Shown piece after piece: positions 42,475 to 54,472 of a DNA stretch of 64,000 nt. Source of the DNA: Sporopachydermia quercuum (taxonomy: Eukaryota; Ascomycota; Sporopachydermiomycetes; Sporopachydermiales; Sporopachydermiaceae); NCBI GenBank assembly GCA_001599295.1, contig BCGN01000004.1, positions 806,346 to 870,345 of the forward strand. Direction: 5' to 3'. The position numbers and the translations under genes are program-made. The notes beneath the pieces are model-generated. The model was not told the DNA's origin. It saw only the letters and a program-made list of their open reading frames with translations, and made no database searches. The number at the start of each line of letters is the position of its first letter. Within the stretch, counting starts at the first letter, position 1.

Positions 42475-44118
42475 ATGTACAGCAGAGTTAGTGGGATCAT
42501 TAATGGTCTTTGGAAGGTGAATATTGGTTGCTTGAATAGCCAAAGAGCATCAAATGGGTACAGAGCATCGAGCCTAATAACAGTTCGACACTATGCAAAG
42601 GTCAAACGAGAACATAGACTGTTGGGTATTCATAGAACAAAAAGATTAAAGCCCCTGGAAGAAGATGAAGTGAAAACGAGTAAGAGAAACAGTAGTAAGG
42701 ACAAGAAAAATGCCGAGAAATTGGGCATCACTTACGGGTTTGGATCAATTGGAAAACTAAGCAAAATCGAACCAAAAACACGATTCCAGAGTAAAAAACT
42801 GATTGAAGCAATTGGCAATTCTTTAGAAAGCTTAAAGTTATTTCCAGAAGTCAGGAATGCAATGAGAAAGGAGGTAGAAGCTAATTCACCGAGTTTTCAA
42901 TCTTACCGACAGACGGAAATGCCAGATGAAGTTCTTGCCACACCTATTCAAACTGCAGCAATTAAAGCTATTCAGGGAAGAAGACGCAGTGAAGAAGAGA
43001 TCAAAACGTTTATGATTGCAGCAGAGACAGGTTCTGGTAAGACATGGTCATATTTGGCCCCTGTTTTGCATAAATTAATCGAAGAACAAAAGAATGAAGT
43101 CAAGTGGTCACATATGAAAGATTCACCTATTATTCGATCTACTATTATCTTACCAACTCATGAATTAGTTGATCAATTGATGATAACATTGAAAAAAGTT
43201 GCCGAAATCACAGGTTTACATGTTTGCAAGTTAAATATTCATGATAATGAAGCATTTAATGATTTCAGAGAGAATCATCTTCTCAAAAGAATCGATATCC
43301 TCGTCACTACTCCAACAAAATTTGATATGTTGTATAATAGACATAGTGGGTTCCCTGAAAGAAAATATGCTTTTCCCTCAATTAAACATCTGATTATTGA
43401 TGAAGCCGATACACTAATGGATGAATCTTGGTTTCAAGTTACATTCAAATCCATTAAACATTGTCGTGGATTGAGGGATCTGATTTTCTGTTCAGCCACA
43501 ATTCCTGCTGATTTTCAAAAAACTGTCGCAAAACATTTCCCTGATGTGGTGAAAGTATCAACCCCTGATTTACATAAAATCCCCAAGGCTATTTCAGTAA
43601 AAGTGCTTGATTGTAGTAAGAAACCCTATAATAACGACAAAAGAAAAGGCCTTGCTCAAGCTTTGTATGCAATTTACCATGATGGAACTAATTTGGGTTT
43701 CGAGAAAAGAGTCATCGTTTTCGTTAATAGAGTAGACGAAGTTGATGAACTTGCAAAGTATCTTACCACTTTTGGTCATGATACCTTTGCTATGAGTGGA
43801 AAAACTGACTTAGATAATAGAGCTGAGATAGTGCAAACGTTTACTAGTCCTCCAAAATTACTTAAAGAGGGAGAGAAAGCTAGACTAAAAGTACTAGTTA
43901 CTACTGATGTTGTTTCAAGAGGTATTAATTTTAAATGGGTTCATGATGTTGTTATTTTTGATGTTCCCAAGACTGCCGTTGATTTACTGCATAGATCTGG
44001 TAGAACAGGAAGAATGATGAACAAAGGAAGAGTATTCTTGCTAGTGAATAAGAAGGAAAACAAGTCCTGGATTAGAGGTTTACCATCTGCCGTTAAAAAG
44101 GGTATTGCTATCTCTTAA
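42475..44118 (+). CDS. MRH4: Mitochondrial DEAD-box RNA helicase Mrh4
   Basis: 547 residues with a basic, Arg/Ser-rich, acid-poor N-terminus (MYSRVSGIINGLWKVNIG... ) fitting a mitochondrial targeting peptide. Helicase motifs are present: Q-motif region (TPIQTAAIKAI), motif I AAETGSGKTWSYLAP (near 183), LPTHEL (Ia), LVTTPTKFD (Ib), IIDEADTLMDESW (II, near 307) and CSATIP (III). Domain 2 carries IVFVNRVDEVDEL, TTDVVSRGINF and HRSGRTGRMMNKG (VI, near 505). Length and the N-terminal RLLGIHRTKRLKPL segment match Mrh4, which assembles the 21S rRNA-containing large mitoribosomal subunit. The start is the first ATG after an out-of-frame stretch. Confidence 0.92.
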   Translation: MYSRVSGIINGLWKVNIGCLNSQRASNGYRASSLITVRHYAKVKREHRLLGIHRTKRLKPLEEDEVKTSKRNSSKDKKNAEKLGITYGFGSIGKLSKIEPKTRFQSKKLIEAIGNSLESLKLFPEVRNAMRKEVEANSPSFQSYRQTEMPDEVLATPIQTAAIKAIQGRRRSEEEIKTFMIAAETGSGKTWSYLAPVLHKLIEEQKNEVKWSHMKDSPIIRSTIILPTHELVDQLMITLKKVAEITGLHVCKLNIHDNEAFNDFRENHLLKRIDILVTTPTKFDMLYNRHSGFPERKYAFPSIKHLIIDEADTLMDESWFQVTFKSIKHCRGLRDLIFCSATIPADFQKTVAKHFPDVVKVSTPDLHKIPKAISVKVLDCSKKPYNNDKRKGLAQALYAIYHDGTNLGFEKRVIVFVNRVDEVDELAKYLTTFGHDTFAMSGKTDLDNRAEIVQTFTSPPKLLKEGEKARLKVLVTTDVVSRGINFKWVHDVVIFDVPKTAVDLLHRSGRTGRMMNKGRVFLLVNKKENKSWIRGLPSAVKKGIAIS

Positions 44119-44611
44119 TAGTGGAACCGTTATTGGAAATCAAGAGCTCTAACAGTCTCTTGTATCTGAGTATATGTTTTCAGTCATCGATTCCTAGGAA
44201 AAAGCTGGTTGTGGTTCTATTCATACCGTTTATCTATGCTCTTCTAGAAGATTTTCTTGTACATAAATATATAATGATTATTAATTATCATCAATGGGGT
44301 TCATAATTTAAATGAATTTGGTTTGGGTTTATACGCTTCTTTACATCAGCATGATGTTCTTTCGAGATTGATTTTGTAGATTGTTGAAAACCCCTGTTCA
44401 TCAACTTATTACATATAGTACTAGATGCTTGGCTTGTTGTCTCCTGNATGGGGTCTCTCCCTTAAATAACGTACTATAGTTGGTATTGTTTTAGGCTATT
44501 AGTACTTACACTAATATTCAGACAATAATTCGATTAATCAGTCAATTATTTCATTTCACTTTTATTGCCAGTTATCCTAATTTTCACCCATATAATGTAC
44601 CTTACGATATT
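44119..44611. other. Convergent intergenic region, MRH4/IPL1
   Basis: 493 bp; AT-rich 3' flanks with an n at 44447. No feature supported. Confidence 0.4.
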
Positions 44612-45890
44612 TTAGACCATCTTCTCTGGCTTAGACCATAAAGGTTTGTTTCTTACTATCCATGGATGGTTTGGTATTTGGTCCAAGGGATATCTATTCG
44701 TTGGATCATGTTGCAAGAGCTAGAAAATTGTTAATAATCAAATCTACCAATGATATCAATGACTTCAAAATCCATGCTAGGTTTATCCAGTACAAGAATA
44801 AAGCCAGCGTAAGAAATTTTGAGACTTGAAATATTTCTTTCTTTCTTACCTTTCTGATTAAATCTGCAGCATCAGGAGAAACAAATGAAGGAATCCTTAA
44901 ATCAACTTTTGCAATGCGTTTATATGTAGCAGCATGTCCGGACTCTTCAAAAGGAGGAGCACCAACCAAAAATTCATATGTTAGAACTCCTAATGACCAT
45001 ATATCAACTTTATCATCATGATCTTTTGCTTCAACCATCTCTGGTGGTAAATAATCTAGTGTACCACACATTGTCGACCTTTTAGATGAGGGAGCATGAA
45101 CACTCCATCCGAAATCAGAGATTTTGATTACGTTGTCAAACCCAAGTAAGATATTCTCTGGCTTTATATCTCTATGAATGATATGTTTCTTATGAAGATG
45201 CGACAAAGCAGATGCCATTTGACAAATGAAATATGATGCCATTGGATCGCTGAATCTTCTCTTCTTTTTCAATAATCGATACAATTCTCCGTTAACAACA
45301 TATTCTAATATCAAGTAAACTCTTTTAGAATCATGGAAGTGGCCATAGAGACGTAAAATATTTGGATGACGTAAATTGCTTTGAATTTCGACTTCGCGTC
45401 TAAATTGCTTTTCCACTTTATATTCAATTAATTCTTTCTTCTCCATAACTTTCAATGCACATATATATCCCGTTTTCTTATCTCTTACACAGTAAACTTT
45501 ACCAAATTTACCTTTACCTAATTTACGACCAACCTCAAAGTCATCTAATGTATAAGTTCTAGGACTACCGTTTAATGTTCCTGTGGGAATTCCCGATAAT
45601 GGATTACTCTTTCTTATTCGTTCAGCTAATTCGTTTGATGGTTCTTGTTTCTCTGGAGAAGATTGCTGTTTAGTTTTGAACTGTGGATTTTGAACTCTTA
45701 TTAATGGTTGTCGCATAGATGATGGTCTAGTATGGCTTGAGATGTTTATCGTTGATGTCCTTTTGATGGTTGCTGAGTTATTAGCTACATTGGCAAGATT
45801 AGTAATACTGCTTGATGTTTTGAAACGATGGGGCTCAATGTTCTCAATTGAAACCTGAGATAGCTTTGTTTCCAACGATGAGATCTCCAT
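44612..45890 (-). CDS. IPL1: Aurora kinase Ipl1
   Basis: Two exons: 44850-45890 and 44612-44719, with a 130-bp intron near the 3' end (donor GTAAGA, branch TATTAAC, acceptor TCTAG). Spliced product is 382 residues. The disordered basic N-terminus (about 1-105) holds Ser/Thr sites. The kinase domain has [29 protein letters not shown] and [11 protein letters not shown]. The Aurora-type activation loop [15 protein letters not shown] (Thr near 272) follows. Exon 2 supplies the end of the C-lobe: LIRK joins [20 protein letters not shown], the family consensus, ending in KPEKMV. By family it is the catalytic subunit of the chromosomal passenger complex with Sli15/INCENP, correcting kinetochore attachment. 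Without splicing, the protein would lose this segment and gain a hydrophobic tail. Divergent from TMA23. Confidence 0.95.
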
Positions 45891-46812
45891 ATTGATGATT
45901 AACAGCTAATATACTTTGATGGGTGTATTTAAGCTCTTCTGACCCAATATGAAGATTGAATAATATAAATGCAATGTTGAACCAATTGGAAACTTCGTTG
46001 ATATAACCTTGAAAGATCGAATTGACTTGACTTGTCTTGTAATATTAATAAGAATGTTGGAGTGAAGGGAAAAAAACATGATGATAATGATAACGGCAGT
46101 GGTAATGATGAAGAAGAAGAAAAGAAGAAGCCGAAGAATGATTAATGGAAAATAGCTGAATTGGGTAATCGATAAATAAATCGACTAAAATATGTAATAT
46201 TTGAAGTGAGATATGATGCTTTTTTAAGGAGGGCCTATGGGAGATCGTAGAGCAATAGAATGAATTGAGAAGCAAAATTGTAAAGCATTTCCTGGATAGA
46301 AATCGAGCTCAACGATTTCGAAACTATAGTATTTTTTTGCTTAAGTCAAAATGGTAATTGCTTTATTAAATTTAATTAGCAGGATATCATATGTTTGTAA
46401 ATGACGTACATTTTCCTGCTCTATCTATTACTCTTGACTAGGAAATGATGATTGCTGATTACATTATCCAAAAATATGTTAGAAAAGTTTTATTGATAAT
46501 GTAATACAATAAAGGCTTCATATATTGTAGAACTTTTTTCATCATGCTGGTGGAATAATTTTTCTGTAATAGTGAGCAAAAAGTGTGCTTATATGAAGTG
46601 ACTGAATGATTCATTAGTGAGCTGTTTAGTAGACGGTGAGAGTTCATGGACGATGGAGTTTGGTTTCAAGAGTAAAGGTTTCATATATCATTGACTATAT
46701 TTTATTTCAAAAACAAGAGGGCTAGGCATATAAGTAGTTCCAGACTGCGACTCCATTGGATTTTAAATGCATTACGGCAAATCAAAATCAATTACAACAT
46801 ACTTGAGGTGAG
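45891..46812. other. Divergent intergenic region, IPL1/TMA23
   Basis: 922 bp. Contains GA-rich simple sequence at 46068-46140 (GATGATAATGATAACGG then GAAGAAGAAGAAAAGAAGAAG) that reads as acidic/basic codons on the plus strand, but without a start. Otherwise AT-rich; both promoters lie here. Confidence 0.4.
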
Positions 46813-47358
46813 ATGAATTCGGTACAATATTTAGAATCATATGGCTGGAAAAAAGGAGAAGCTTTGAAAAGAGGGGGTCTCAAGAGGCCAGTGTTGGTGA
46901 AACACAAGAAGGACAATAAAGGATTAGGACATGATAGTGATTTACATGAAGTTTGGTGGGAAAAAGTGTTTGATGTTCAATTAAAAGGCTTAGAAGTTTC
47001 TTCAGTTAAGGGCGATGTTTCTGTTAAAGGTAAAGAGTCTACAGATATTGAAAGACAAGTGAAGAAGGAGTTGACTGGATTATACTCATGGTTTGTCAAA
47101 GGTGAAGGCCTGGAAGGTACTGTTGAAGTGAAAACTAGAACGGACAAAACTTCTGAAAAACGGATAACTGATGATGAAAAATTAAATGAAAAATTAAATG
47201 AAAAATTGGCGAAGAAGTCCAAATCAAAATCAAAATCGAAGTTAAAGTCCAAGTCAAAGGCTTCGAAGGATAAGAAAGTGCGAAGTAAACTTAAGTCTAC
47301 AGATGTGAAAGAAGCTGACAAGCTGCTGAAGCAACTACTGAAGCAGAAAAGAAGGTAG
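46813..47358 (+). CDS. TMA23: Ribosome biogenesis G-patch-like protein Tma23
   Basis: 181 residues. The N-terminus MNSVQYLESYGWKKGEALKR with GGLKRPVLVKHKKDNKGLG is the Tma23 signature (yeast: YLISYGWKEGEAFREGGLKRPILVKHKRDKKGLG in two blocks), a degenerate G-patch. It is followed by WWEKVFDVQLKGLEV and LYSWFVKGEGLEGTVEV. The tail is a Lys/Ser block (about 120-181) with a short repeat DEKLNEKLNEKL and KSKSKSK units, typical of nucleolar proteins. By family it associates with ribosome-assembly intermediates in the nucleolus. No intron. A 94-codon frame just downstream (47426-47710) lacks any recognisable motif. Confidence 0.92.
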   Translation: MNSVQYLESYGWKKGEALKRGGLKRPVLVKHKKDNKGLGHDSDLHEVWWEKVFDVQLKGLEVSSVKGDVSVKGKESTDIERQVKKELTGLYSWFVKGEGLEGTVEVKTRTDKTSEKRITDDEKLNEKLNEKLAKKSKSKSKSKLKSKSKASKDKKVRSKLKSTDVKEADKLLKQLLKQKRR

Positions 47359-49009
47359 TCTTAAATTTATTGTCAGTTTTCAGTTGGTCTGTTTTGTTTC
47401 ATTGGTTTGGGTTTAATGTTTTTGGTTGATTTATTGGGTTATTTTTTCAGAAATTTGGGTCAGCTATTGTTCTATTGAGATAGGTATTTATTTACTAGAT
47501 ACTAGAAAGTCCTTCTTTAAGTCCATATTTTTTTGTTGCTCAATCATTGCATTTTCTGTGCTGTCTTTTTTTTTCTCTTCCTTTTTGATGAAAAACAGCA
47601 TAGGGTTTTATAATTTAATTTTAGCATATTCATTTCAATACAGATATTTTATTATCATGTTTTGTGCCTTGTGTATAAGTACGAAGTACGAGATAAATCC
47701 ACATAGATGAGTAAATTCTTCAGTTCCTATCTAAATGTCGCAGATTTTCTACCCCAACCTGAACCGCTGAACCTTGTTAAATTACTGCTCTATTACACTC
47801 TTTTTCTTATAACTCTTAAACTGAAAAGTAAATCCCATTTACTATTTGGCAATCCTATATGCTCTTGCCAACAAAGGTGATATCTTCACTTTTTCATCAT
47901 ATCCAAACAACATATGCATCTTTAAATTTCATTTTCGAAACAAAACTCTACATGACGTAAATCTTAATCAAATACTACCTAATGGAGTTACTACCATTAT
48001 TGCACTCTAACCGCTTTCATATGATAGTACGTTGCGCTGCGTAGTCAAAGATAAATCACTGAATACATATACTAGAATTGAAATGAAAGCTATACTGTAA
48101 ATCTGTTTGAATAGTTTGATTTGATTTGATTTCAAGATTAATGGCTGTGGATCCTCTTGCATAGCTGATTCATACAAGTGTGATTCATAATCCTTATCAC
48201 CAGTTTTCCCAACAGAAACATATCAGCATATCATATCGGAAGTAATATGGTTCCATCTTTTTATTTCCTCATAATTTCCGGAATATTTATAACAGAATAT
48301 ACATGCAAGATATATGCATATTCACTAACTTTAAACCATTTTCACATGTAAATACTAACTTACGATTTTAGTCCTAGATAGTTGATGTACGGGTGTATAT
48401 TTCCCGTTTGACTTACCTTACTTAGTTAAAGTTCAAGTAAGCTACTGTTATTTCATGAACACCAAATTATCACCCGCATCACAACGCCTAATCTACTGAA
48501 GGAAAAATCCCCTTTCGTGTTCACGATAGTTTAGTTTTAGTNCTCAATAAAGCAATTAAACCCGTTGAATTTATGTTGATTATTATAGATTACTGACCAA
48601 ATAAACAAAAGAAGCTATCGATACACCTGCTGGAGTGTTGACAATATTAATTAAGTCTTTAGCATTGTATTGTATGATAATTGTATGATAATTTCGACAA
48701 GCAACAAAACAACGATCAACACAATTAGGTGTATTGCTTTGTGTGAGAGTACCACCAACACTGGTTAAAGGTCTCAAGTGTTGATTACATGTTGAGGTAG
48801 TTGTTTTGGAGAATAAATGAGTAGAAGTTCATTGGTAGATTATTTGTGGTTTATTGGAAAGGAAAATCATAAAGGCAAACCACTGAATATTCATACCAGG
48901 AACTTTAGATAAGACAACAGTCTTATCATACCAGGAATTCCAAAGACATTGTGGACATACCACATGGTGTCAGCATAGTAAGAAAGTAATTTTGGTCAAG
49001 AATAGTGTG
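47359..49009. promoter_or_regulatory. Long SNF2 upstream region
   Basis: 1.65 kb between TMA23 and SNF2 (both +). An inverted repeat GATAAGAC-AACA-GTCTTATC at 48908-48927 is flanked by a 12-bp direct repeat TCATACCAGGAA (48891-48902 and 48926-48937), 70-120 bp before the SNF2 ATG and so probably in its leader. A minus-strand frame at 48583-48777 has a CVDRC segment but is not convincing. Nothing else was recognised. Confidence 0.4.
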
Positions 49010-49316
49010 ATGAGCACACCTAACCAAGGACAGATGCTGTATAGCAGCATGGGGTTTAATCCCAATGCTACGACTGGCGGAGGTAATGGTAATGGGATGA
49101 GTGGAGGATTGAATAATAGTAGTGATAATAGATCTAATGGAGCAGCAATTCAGCCCCCCGTTTTCAATTCAAAAGAGGATTTGATTAGAACTATTCAACG
49201 ATGGCATATGTTAAAATCACAATTGGGTCAAAATGTTGTATCAAATCCTGAGTATAATGAGTTAACATCTTTGTTGCAGCGTCACCAACTGCGGACTAAA
49301 CAATTAACTCAATTGC

Positions 49317-49371
<55 letters not shown>

Positions 49372-49942
49372 GCAGCAGCAGCAGCAGCAATCGTCACAAC
49401 AACAGAAACAAAAGGTTCCTTATCCCCCACCAAATGCTGGTAGTCCACCATTTTCGATGGCTAATCTTCCCAATAATAACAATGGCAATAAGAATAATCT
49501 TATGAGTCAAAGGCAGCCATCGATGCCCACGAACTCAGGAAATGTGGGCCAAACGAAATCTGGAAATGTACCACAAGGTATTCAGAATCCAATGATGCAA
49601 ACTATGGGTTCTAATATGCCTATGACTAATACCCAACCACCTACCCAACCACCACAGTCTCAACAGCAAAGCGCCATGAATATTAATGGACACTCTGGAT
49701 CTGTTGCAATCTCACCTTTCAGTCCTCAACAGTTTGCATATTTGAAATGCCAAGTTACAGCGTTCAAAGCTTTGGTCAAGAATCAAATGGTGCCACCTGA
49801 AATGCAGAACGTGATATTCAATGAACGAATAAGATTCTATGATCCTGCTATGCACCAGCAAAGGCTGATGTCATTAAGGCAGCAGCAGCAGCAACAACAA
49901 CAGCAACAGCAGCACCAGCAGCAGCAGCAGCAGCAACAACAA

Positions 49943-49976
<34 letters not shown>

Positions 49977-52900
49977 TCCAACCACAACAACAACAGCAAC
50001 AACAACAGCAACAGGAACAATTATCTTTAATGTCACCTTCTCAGACGGGAATTTCGCCTTCTGTCGGTCCAGCAGCTCTTAATGGCTCAATCGGACTCAA
50101 CAGGATGTCACAATCCCCTATGATGTCTAATGCCCCAACTCCAGTAGTAAATNCTGCACCTTTAGGTGGAATGCCTGGTACACCAAAGGGTAAACCCAAG
50201 GCAACAAGAGGACGTAAACCGAAGAAGAAAACAGAGACACCTCCAATCCCTGAGAAGACTGGATTCACGTCTCACCAGGCACCTCAAATAATTCAACAGA
50301 AGCAACATCCAGGTAGTATAGCACCAGCACAGCAAATTTCGCAACCATTACCTTCCCAAGGCCAACAACAACAGCAACAGCAACCTCCTCCTCAACCAAC
50401 AGGACCTTTTACTGTGAATGTACTTCCACCTCATCCGCCAGGATACATTGAAGATGTACAAGAAAAATATCCAAAAGCTGAGAAAACAGTGTACACGGAT
50501 GACCCTCTCGCTATTGTTGATTCATTTGTTTTCCCTGTTGNAAAAAGAGCAGCAGACTATGAATTGCCATTTGAAGAACTATTCAATAAACAGAATAGAA
50601 CATTTGTTCCAAGTATTTTACCAAGAGGATTCGACGTTCAAAGTATGAAACAACTTAGAGAAGCTTGTATCATAATTGAAGAAGGAATTGCCAAGAAGGA
50701 ACTTAACGATAAAGAAATGGCTATTTATAATTTCTATCTAGAACAATTATCCGATGAAGATATTTTGAAAATGGAAGATGAATACTTGTTCGGTTCTGAT
50801 TTAGCACTAACTGGAGAGGAAACTGATATAATGATCGATTCAAAAGCATTGAATCTTCTAAGATTCCAGAAAGTACTTCGGGGATCTATAGTTGCTGATA
50901 TATGGCATTTCAATTCATTAGTTTCGGAAATGCATCCAAATTTCATGACTAAGATTAGAAAACTAACTTTAAATGATGCTAAAGTTGCAAATGAGCTCTA
51001 TATGGCTCAGAAGGAGGAAATGAAACGAAGAGAAGTCGAAATGAAAAATAGATTCCTTACAAATTCCGCCCACAAAGCAGAAGAGATTTTATCTAGTGGG
51101 AGAATGATTAAAGCTAAATATGCTAAGCTTGGTAAACTAGTTCATTCATTCCATTCAGCCACAGAAAGAGAAGAACAAAAGAGAATAGAACGTACTGCAA
51201 AACAACGTTTACAAGCTCTAAAAGCTAATGATGAAGAAGCGTATATTAAATTGCTGGATCAAACGAAAGATACTCGTATTACTCATTTATTGAAACAAAC
51301 TAACGCATTTTTGGACTCGTTAACTGAAGCTGTTAAAGATCAACAAAGAGAAACTAAAGAAGCTAAGATACTCAATAATGATGGCTCAAATAATGATGAT
51401 ATACAGGAGGATGATGACGATGACTTGGAAGGTCAAAAGGTAGATTATTATGCAGTTGCTCATAGAATTCAGGAACCAATAACAAAACAACCAAATATCT
51501 TAGTTGGTGGTACTTTGAAAGAATACCAGATAAAGGGGCTTCAATGGATGATTTCTTTATTTAATAATAATCTTAATGGTATTCTAGCTGATGAAATGGG
51601 TTTAGGTAAAACTATTCAAACGATTTCTTTGATTACATACCTTATTGAAGTCAAGCGAATAACTGGTCCATTTTTAATTATTGTTCCTCTCTCAACATTA
51701 ACTAATTGGAACTTGGAATTTGAAAAATGGGCACCTTCTGTCAAGAAAATTGCTTATAAAGGACCTCCAGTCGTCCGTAAGTCTTACCACGACGATATAA
51801 AGTCTGGTAATTTTCAAGTAATATTAACTACTTTTGAATACATCATTAAGGATAAAGGTTTATTAGGAAGAATCAAATGGATTTATATGATTATGGATGA
51901 AGGTCATAGACTAAAGAATGCTCAATCTAAATTATCATTAACATTACAACAATATTATCATACTGATTATAGATTGATTCTTACCGGTACCCCCTTACAA
52001 AACAGTTTACCTGAACTTTGGGCACTATTGAATTTTGTTTTACCGAAGATTTTCAATTCAGTTAAGTCGTTCGATGAATGGTTCAATACTCCTTTTGCTA
52101 ATACTGGTGGTCAGGATAAAATTGATCTTTCAGAAGAAGAAACTTTATTGGTCATTAGAAGACTACATAAAGTTCTTCGACCATTCTTACTTCGCAGATT
52201 GAAGAAAGATGTTGAGAAAGATCTACCCGATAAAGTGGAAAAAGTGATCAAATGTAAAATGTCAGCTCTACAACAGAAAATGTATGAATACATGCTTAAA
52301 TATCATGTTGTTATTTTTCAACCAAATAAAGAAGAAACTGAAGAAGAAAATGCTACTTCAAGTAAATCGAAGACAGTTCAGAAAGGTCTTAAAGGTTTGA
52401 ATAACAAAGTGATGCAACTAAGAAAGATTTGTAATCATCCTTTTGTATTTGATGAAGTTGAAGATGTTATCAATCCTTCGAGATTAACAAATGATACTTT
52501 ATGGAGAGTCGCAGGTAAATTTGAATTGTTAGATCGTGTTTTACCAAAATTCAAAGCAACTGGCCATCGTGTGTTATTATTTTTCCAAATGACACAAGTT
52601 ATGGATATCATGGAAGATTTTTTGAGGCTGAAATCAATGAAATATTTGAGATTAGATGGCTCCACTTCTGCTGATGATAGAACTAAATTACTAAAAGTGT
52701 TTAATGCTCCAGATTCTGAATACTTTGCTTTTCTATTGTCTACGAGAGCTGGTGGTCTCGGTTTAAATTTACAAACTGCTGATACTGTTATTATCTTTGA
52801 TACTGATTGGAATCCACATCAAGATTTACAAGCTCAAGATAGAGCACATAGAATTGGTCAAACCAAAGAAGTCAGAATCTTACGGTTGATTACGGAAGAT

Positions 52901-54472
52901 TCTTTTGAAGAAAAGATTCTTGAAAGAGCGCATCAGAAGTTAGATATAGATGGTAAAGTTATTCAAGCAGGTAAATTTGATAATAAATCCACTCCAGAAG
53001 AACAAGAAGCATTTTTAAGGTCATTATTAGAAGCCGAAATTGGTAGAAGAAGTAGAGACGAAGATGATGAAAATCTTGATGATGAAGAATTGAATGATAT
53101 CTTAGCTCGTGATGAAGAAGAAAGGAAGATCTTCCGTAAGATTGATGAAGAAAGAGTCAGAACAAGTCAATATGGTAAAAATAAAGGCAGAAAACATGAT
53201 AGATTGTTTGGTGAAGAAGAACTACCTGATGTTTACCGTGATGAAGTTGTCGAAAAGCTCTTGGAGGAACCTGAAGAAGAAGTCTATGGTAGAGGTACTC
53301 GAGATCGTAAAGTTGTTCATTATGATGATGTGTTGACAGAAGAACAATGGCTTGATGCCATTGATAATGATGAAGATTCAATCGAAGATGCTATTGCTCG
53401 TAAGAGAAGTAGACTAGAAAAGAGACAAATAAATAAGGCCCGAAAAGCAGTGAAATCTGATCTTTCCTCTGCTGTTTCATCTCCAGGGTTAGATAGTGTT
53501 GTTGATTCCGATGAAGGTGCTGCTGATATTACTCCACACAGTAAACGTGGAAGAAAGAAAAGAAGCCATACGCCGAGGTCTAAATCAGTCAATGCAGACG
53601 GAGGAAATGGTGAAAATAGCACCCAACTGGATGAATTCATTGATGATACAGAAGAACCGAAAGTCAAAAGAGCTAAAAGCGCTTCTCGTGGTAGAGGTAG
53701 GCGTGGTAGGGCAGGAAGGCCCCCAGGAAGAAGAGCCAAATCAAGTGAACTGGGCGACAGGAAGTTATCAGGCTTGTCATTTGAAGAGAAGGAAGAACTG
53801 AACAAGCAGGTAAGAGAAATTTATAATATGGCTGTTAATTATACATCGGAGGATGGCAGAGTATTATCAGAACTTTTTATGGTTAAACCACCAAAGAGAA
53901 TTTATCCTGATTATTATATTTTGATTAAGGAACCAATTGCTTGCGATACCGTTCGAAAGAAGATGAATAACCAACAATATGATTCATTGGATGAAGTACT
54001 AGCTGATTTTGAGCTGATGTTTGGCAATGCTCGCATTTATAATGAGGAAGGTTCAAGAGTGTATCAAGATGCAGATATTCTCGAAAGACTTGTTTTAAAT
54101 AAAATTAGAGAGCTCAAGAATGAGCCATTGCTTAGTGATGATGAAATCTTGCCGTCCAAAGTGAGAGCAGAAGCTAAAGCAGCAGAATTAAAGGCAGAAG
54201 AACTCAAGGCAGCTCAACTTAAATCAACAGAACTAAAAGCGGGAGAAGCTAAAGAAACAGAAAAAGATGGAAGAGATGCGGAAGCTGAAAAAGTAGAAGT
54301 AAAAACTGAAGTTGAGGAATTAGAAGCGGGCAAAATAGAGGAAACGAAAGTTGAAGAATTCGAAAATAAAGAGACGGAAAGTAAAGAAACGGAGGATGAA
54401 GACCTCAAACCTGAAGAGGTCAACACAACGGAGAATGAAACTGCAGAAGTGAAAGCAGATATAGCTAGCTAA
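49010..54472 (+). CDS. SNF2: SWI/SNF chromatin-remodelling ATPase Snf2
   Basis: 1820 residues from the ATG giving MSTPNQGQMLYSS. The N-terminal 500 residues are Gln/Pro-rich, with an uninterrupted run of about 25 Gln at 49316-49390 and a longer interrupted one at 49880-50025. The QLQ motif (FSPQQFAYLKCQVTAFKALV) is near 236-270. The HSA/post-HSA region is about 655-775. The helicase core has LADEMGLGKTIQ (near 860), MDEGHRLKN (near 962), LLFFQMTQVMDIMEDF (near 1187) and DRAHRIGQTKEVRI (near 1278). SnAC follows, then AT-hooks GRGRRGRAGRPPGRR (near 1560). The bromodomain (about 1594-1700) keeps the acetyl-lysine Asn in ARIYNEEGS. The charged tail has KAEELKAAQLK repeats. The Gln-rich N-terminus and AT-hooks favour Snf2 over Sth1. 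Two n bases (50153, 50541). Confidence 0.93.

Noticed and set aside
46068-46143. Acidic/basic codon run that looks coding on the plus strand
   Set aside because: No ATG in frame, stop codons just upstream, and simple GAA/GAT repeats explain the composition.
47426-47710. 94-codon frame after TMA23
   Set aside because: Phe/Ser/Ile-rich AT-biased reading with no motif; probably 3' flank of TMA23.
48583-48777. Minus-strand frame with a CVDRC segment like the second CX3C of small Tim chaperones
   Set aside because: Only one CX3C pair is present, no start ATG is in frame, and the end is hydrophobic in a way small Tims are not. No supporting splice sites were found.
53320-53805. 161-codon minus-strand frame inside SNF2
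   Set aside because: Shadow of the Snf2 AT-hook/acidic region; Ser/Leu-rich without independent support.
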